Assembly (NCBI GenBank): GCA_035649495.1
Contig: DASRJL010000177.1
Span: forward strand, 1 to 41,559
DNA length: 41,559 bases
Direction: 5' to 3'
From: SG8-41 sp035649495
GTDB taxonomy: Bacteria; Pseudomonadota; Gammaproteobacteria; Burkholderiales; SG8-41
Made by a program: the position numbers and the translations under genes. Position 1 is the stretch's first letter; every line of letters begins with the position of its first letter. Positions 40,512 to 41,559 of this stretch are shown piece by piece. The notes beneath the pieces are model-generated. The model did not search any database. It saw only the letters and a program-made list of their open reading frames with translations, and was not told the origin of the DNA.

Positions 40512-41489
40512 ATGAAGTGCAGTCTCGCAATAGGTGTCGTCTTCGCGCTGGCTTCCGTCAACGGCGCGCTTGCCGCGGAGAAAGCGGCGAAGGGAGCGGA
40601 TAACTATCCGTCCCGCCCGATCCGCGTCATCGTGCCGCAGGCGCCCGGCGGCAGCAACGACATCTTCGCCCGCTACATCGGGGCGCAGGTGAGCGAACGG
40701 CTCGGCAAAACGGTGGTGATCGACAACCGCCCGGGGGCGGAAGGGATGATAGGCACCGATACCGTTGCCAAGGCGGCGCCCGACGGCTACACGCTGCTCA
40801 TGACCTCGACCGCGTTCGTGCAGAATCCGGCGGTGATCAAGAAGCTCCCCTACGACCCGGTCAAGGATTTCGACTGGCCCGCCATGCTCGGCCGCGGCTC
40901 GGTCGTGATCGTGGCGGGGCCGTCGCTGCCGGTCAACAACCTGAAGGAACTGATCGCGCTGGGCAAAGCGAAGCCGAATCACATCACGATGGCGTCGGCG
41001 GGCGGCTTCATGCATTTCGTATCGGCGATGTTCAAGAGCCAGGCCGGCATCGACGCGACCATCGCGCTCTACAAGGGCGGCGCACCGGCATTGACCGACG
41101 TGCTGGGCGGCCACGCGCACATGGCAATCGCGACCATGGTGACCGTGAACCCGTACCTGAAGGGCGGGAAGTTGAAGGCGCTGGCGGTCGGGTCCCCGAA
41201 GCGCCTCTCTGTCCTGCCCGACATCCCGACCGCGACGGAAGCCGGACTTCCCTACGAAGCCTCCATCTGGTGGGCGTGGTCCACGGCGGCGAACACGCCC
41301 GCTCCGATCCTCAATAAGCTGAACACCGAGATCGCCGAGGTACTCAAGCTTCCGGACACACAGAAACGGTTCGCTGCCGAGGCTGCGGAAGTCGAGATCA
41401 GGAAGCCCGCCGAGATCAAGGAGATGGTCAAGGCCGACCTGGTCAAGTGGGACAAGGTGGCGCGGGACGCGAAGATGCAGAAGCAGTAA
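40512..41489 (+). CDS. Bug/TctC-family periplasmic solute receptor 9
   Basis: 325 aa from the ATG at 40512, with GGAGGA immediately upstream; an ATG at 40500 in frame is part of the ribosome binding region. Signal peptide MKCSLAIGVVFALASVNGALA, then an extended AEKAAKGADN linker and YPSRPIRVIVPQAPGGSND, DNRPGAEGMIGTDTV, PDGYTLLMTS. The VPYKGG motif is changed to ALYKGGAPALTDVLGGH. Paralogue of receptor 8 but clearly diverged. Its stop is followed directly by a 14 bp tandem array. Confidence 0.93.
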   Translation: MKCSLAIGVVFALASVNGALAAEKAAKGADNYPSRPIRVIVPQAPGGSNDIFARYIGAQVSERLGKTVVIDNRPGAEGMIGTDTVAKAAPDGYTLLMTSTAFVQNPAVIKKLPYDPVKDFDWPAMLGRGSVVIVAGPSLPVNNLKELIALGKAKPNHITMASAGGFMHFVSAMFKSQAGIDATIALYKGGAPALTDVLGGHAHMAIATMVTVNPYLKGGKLKALAVGSPKRLSVLPDIPTATEAGLPYEASIWWAWSTAANTPAPILNKLNTEIAEVLKLPDTQKRFAAEAAEVEIRKPAEIKEMVKADLVKWDKVARDAKMQKQ

Positions 41490-41559
41490 CAGCGGTGCGG
41501 GTGAAGCGATGCGGGTGAAGCGGTGCGGGTGAAGCGGTGCGGGTGAAGCGGTGCGGGTG
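41490..41559. repeat. 14-bp tandem array AGCGGTGCGGGTGA (family E, truncated by window)
   Basis: Five consecutive 14-bp units from 41491 (one with AGCGATGC), near-perfect, running off the window end. The reverse complement, CCGCTTCACCCGCA, matches the units at 1447-1488, so the same family occurs at both ends of the window. The array begins two bases after the stop of Bug receptor 9. Confidence 0.85.

Overview
The window looks like a chromosomal segment of an uncultured, high-GC betaproteobacterium, probably Burkholderiales-like. The main reason is the presence of nine complete periplasmic solute receptors of the Bug/TctC family, with no membrane components of the tripartite tricarboxylate transporter beside them. 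That expansion is typical of Bordetella, Cupriavidus, Polaromonas and relatives. No rRNA, tRNA, phage, insertion sequence or CRISPR array was seen.

Layout. Positions 1-2.5 kb hold a Tat-signal protein cut by the window edge, an enolase-superfamily dehydratase and a divergent Bug receptor. 2.7-7.1 kb hold a DUF885 protein, a CaiB/BaiF CoA-transferase, a lone CheY-like regulator and a TrmO-like protein. 7.1-14.3 kb hold an amidohydrolase, an amidase, a TauD-type dioxygenase, an FAD oxidoreductase and a Bug receptor. 14.4-19.4 kb hold a peroxiredoxin, an alpha/beta hydrolase, a TetR/cupin divergon with a visible operator, DUF1059, a duplicated-domain protein and an MFS carrier. 19.6-25.4 kb is one minus-strand run of seven genes: three Bug receptors with DUF1989, RidA, HpaI-aldolase-like and S51-peptidase genes. 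25.4-30.8 kb hold a broken SDR gene, an M23 peptidase with an L,D-transpeptidase, an ABC exporter and a FecR-domain protein. 31-41.5 kb hold a cupin-like/rubredoxin fusion, an OsmC-family gene, an MFS carrier, a Tat-exported dienelactone hydrolase, an SMP-30-like protein, four more Bug receptors, DUF1330 and a hypothetical protein.

The most striking result is two probable selenoproteins. A peroxiredoxin (14388-14849) and an OsmC-family protein (31948-32523, minus strand) each contain one in-frame TGA exactly at the codon of the catalytic cysteine, with intact homologous sequence on both sides. Downstream of the OsmC TGA lies a hairpin with a bulged U and a GGU loop, 11 nt after the TGA, the same layout as the E. 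coli fdhF SECIS as I remember it. The peroxiredoxin TGA also has a candidate hairpin at suitable spacing. Standard gene calling would split or truncate both genes.

The second theme is an unusual density of short, unit-repeated intergenic elements in at least five sequence families: GTGATG arrays of about 13 bp, 15 bp GTGACGAG arrays, AAGGATGAACGTGG modules, heptads of the GTCACNG type, and 14 bp GCGGTGC arrays. There is also a CCCCTCCT palindrome family. Several consist of a tandem block, a short spacer and the inverted block, and lie between convergent genes, where they could act as bidirectional terminators. They repeatedly intrude into genes, supplying stop codons, one likely start codon and, in one Bug receptor, most of the signal-peptide core.

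Functionally the region reads as a scavenging and catabolic neighbourhood for organic acids and amides (receptor plus enzyme pairs), with thiol/selenol peroxide defence and cell-wall remodelling genes interspersed.
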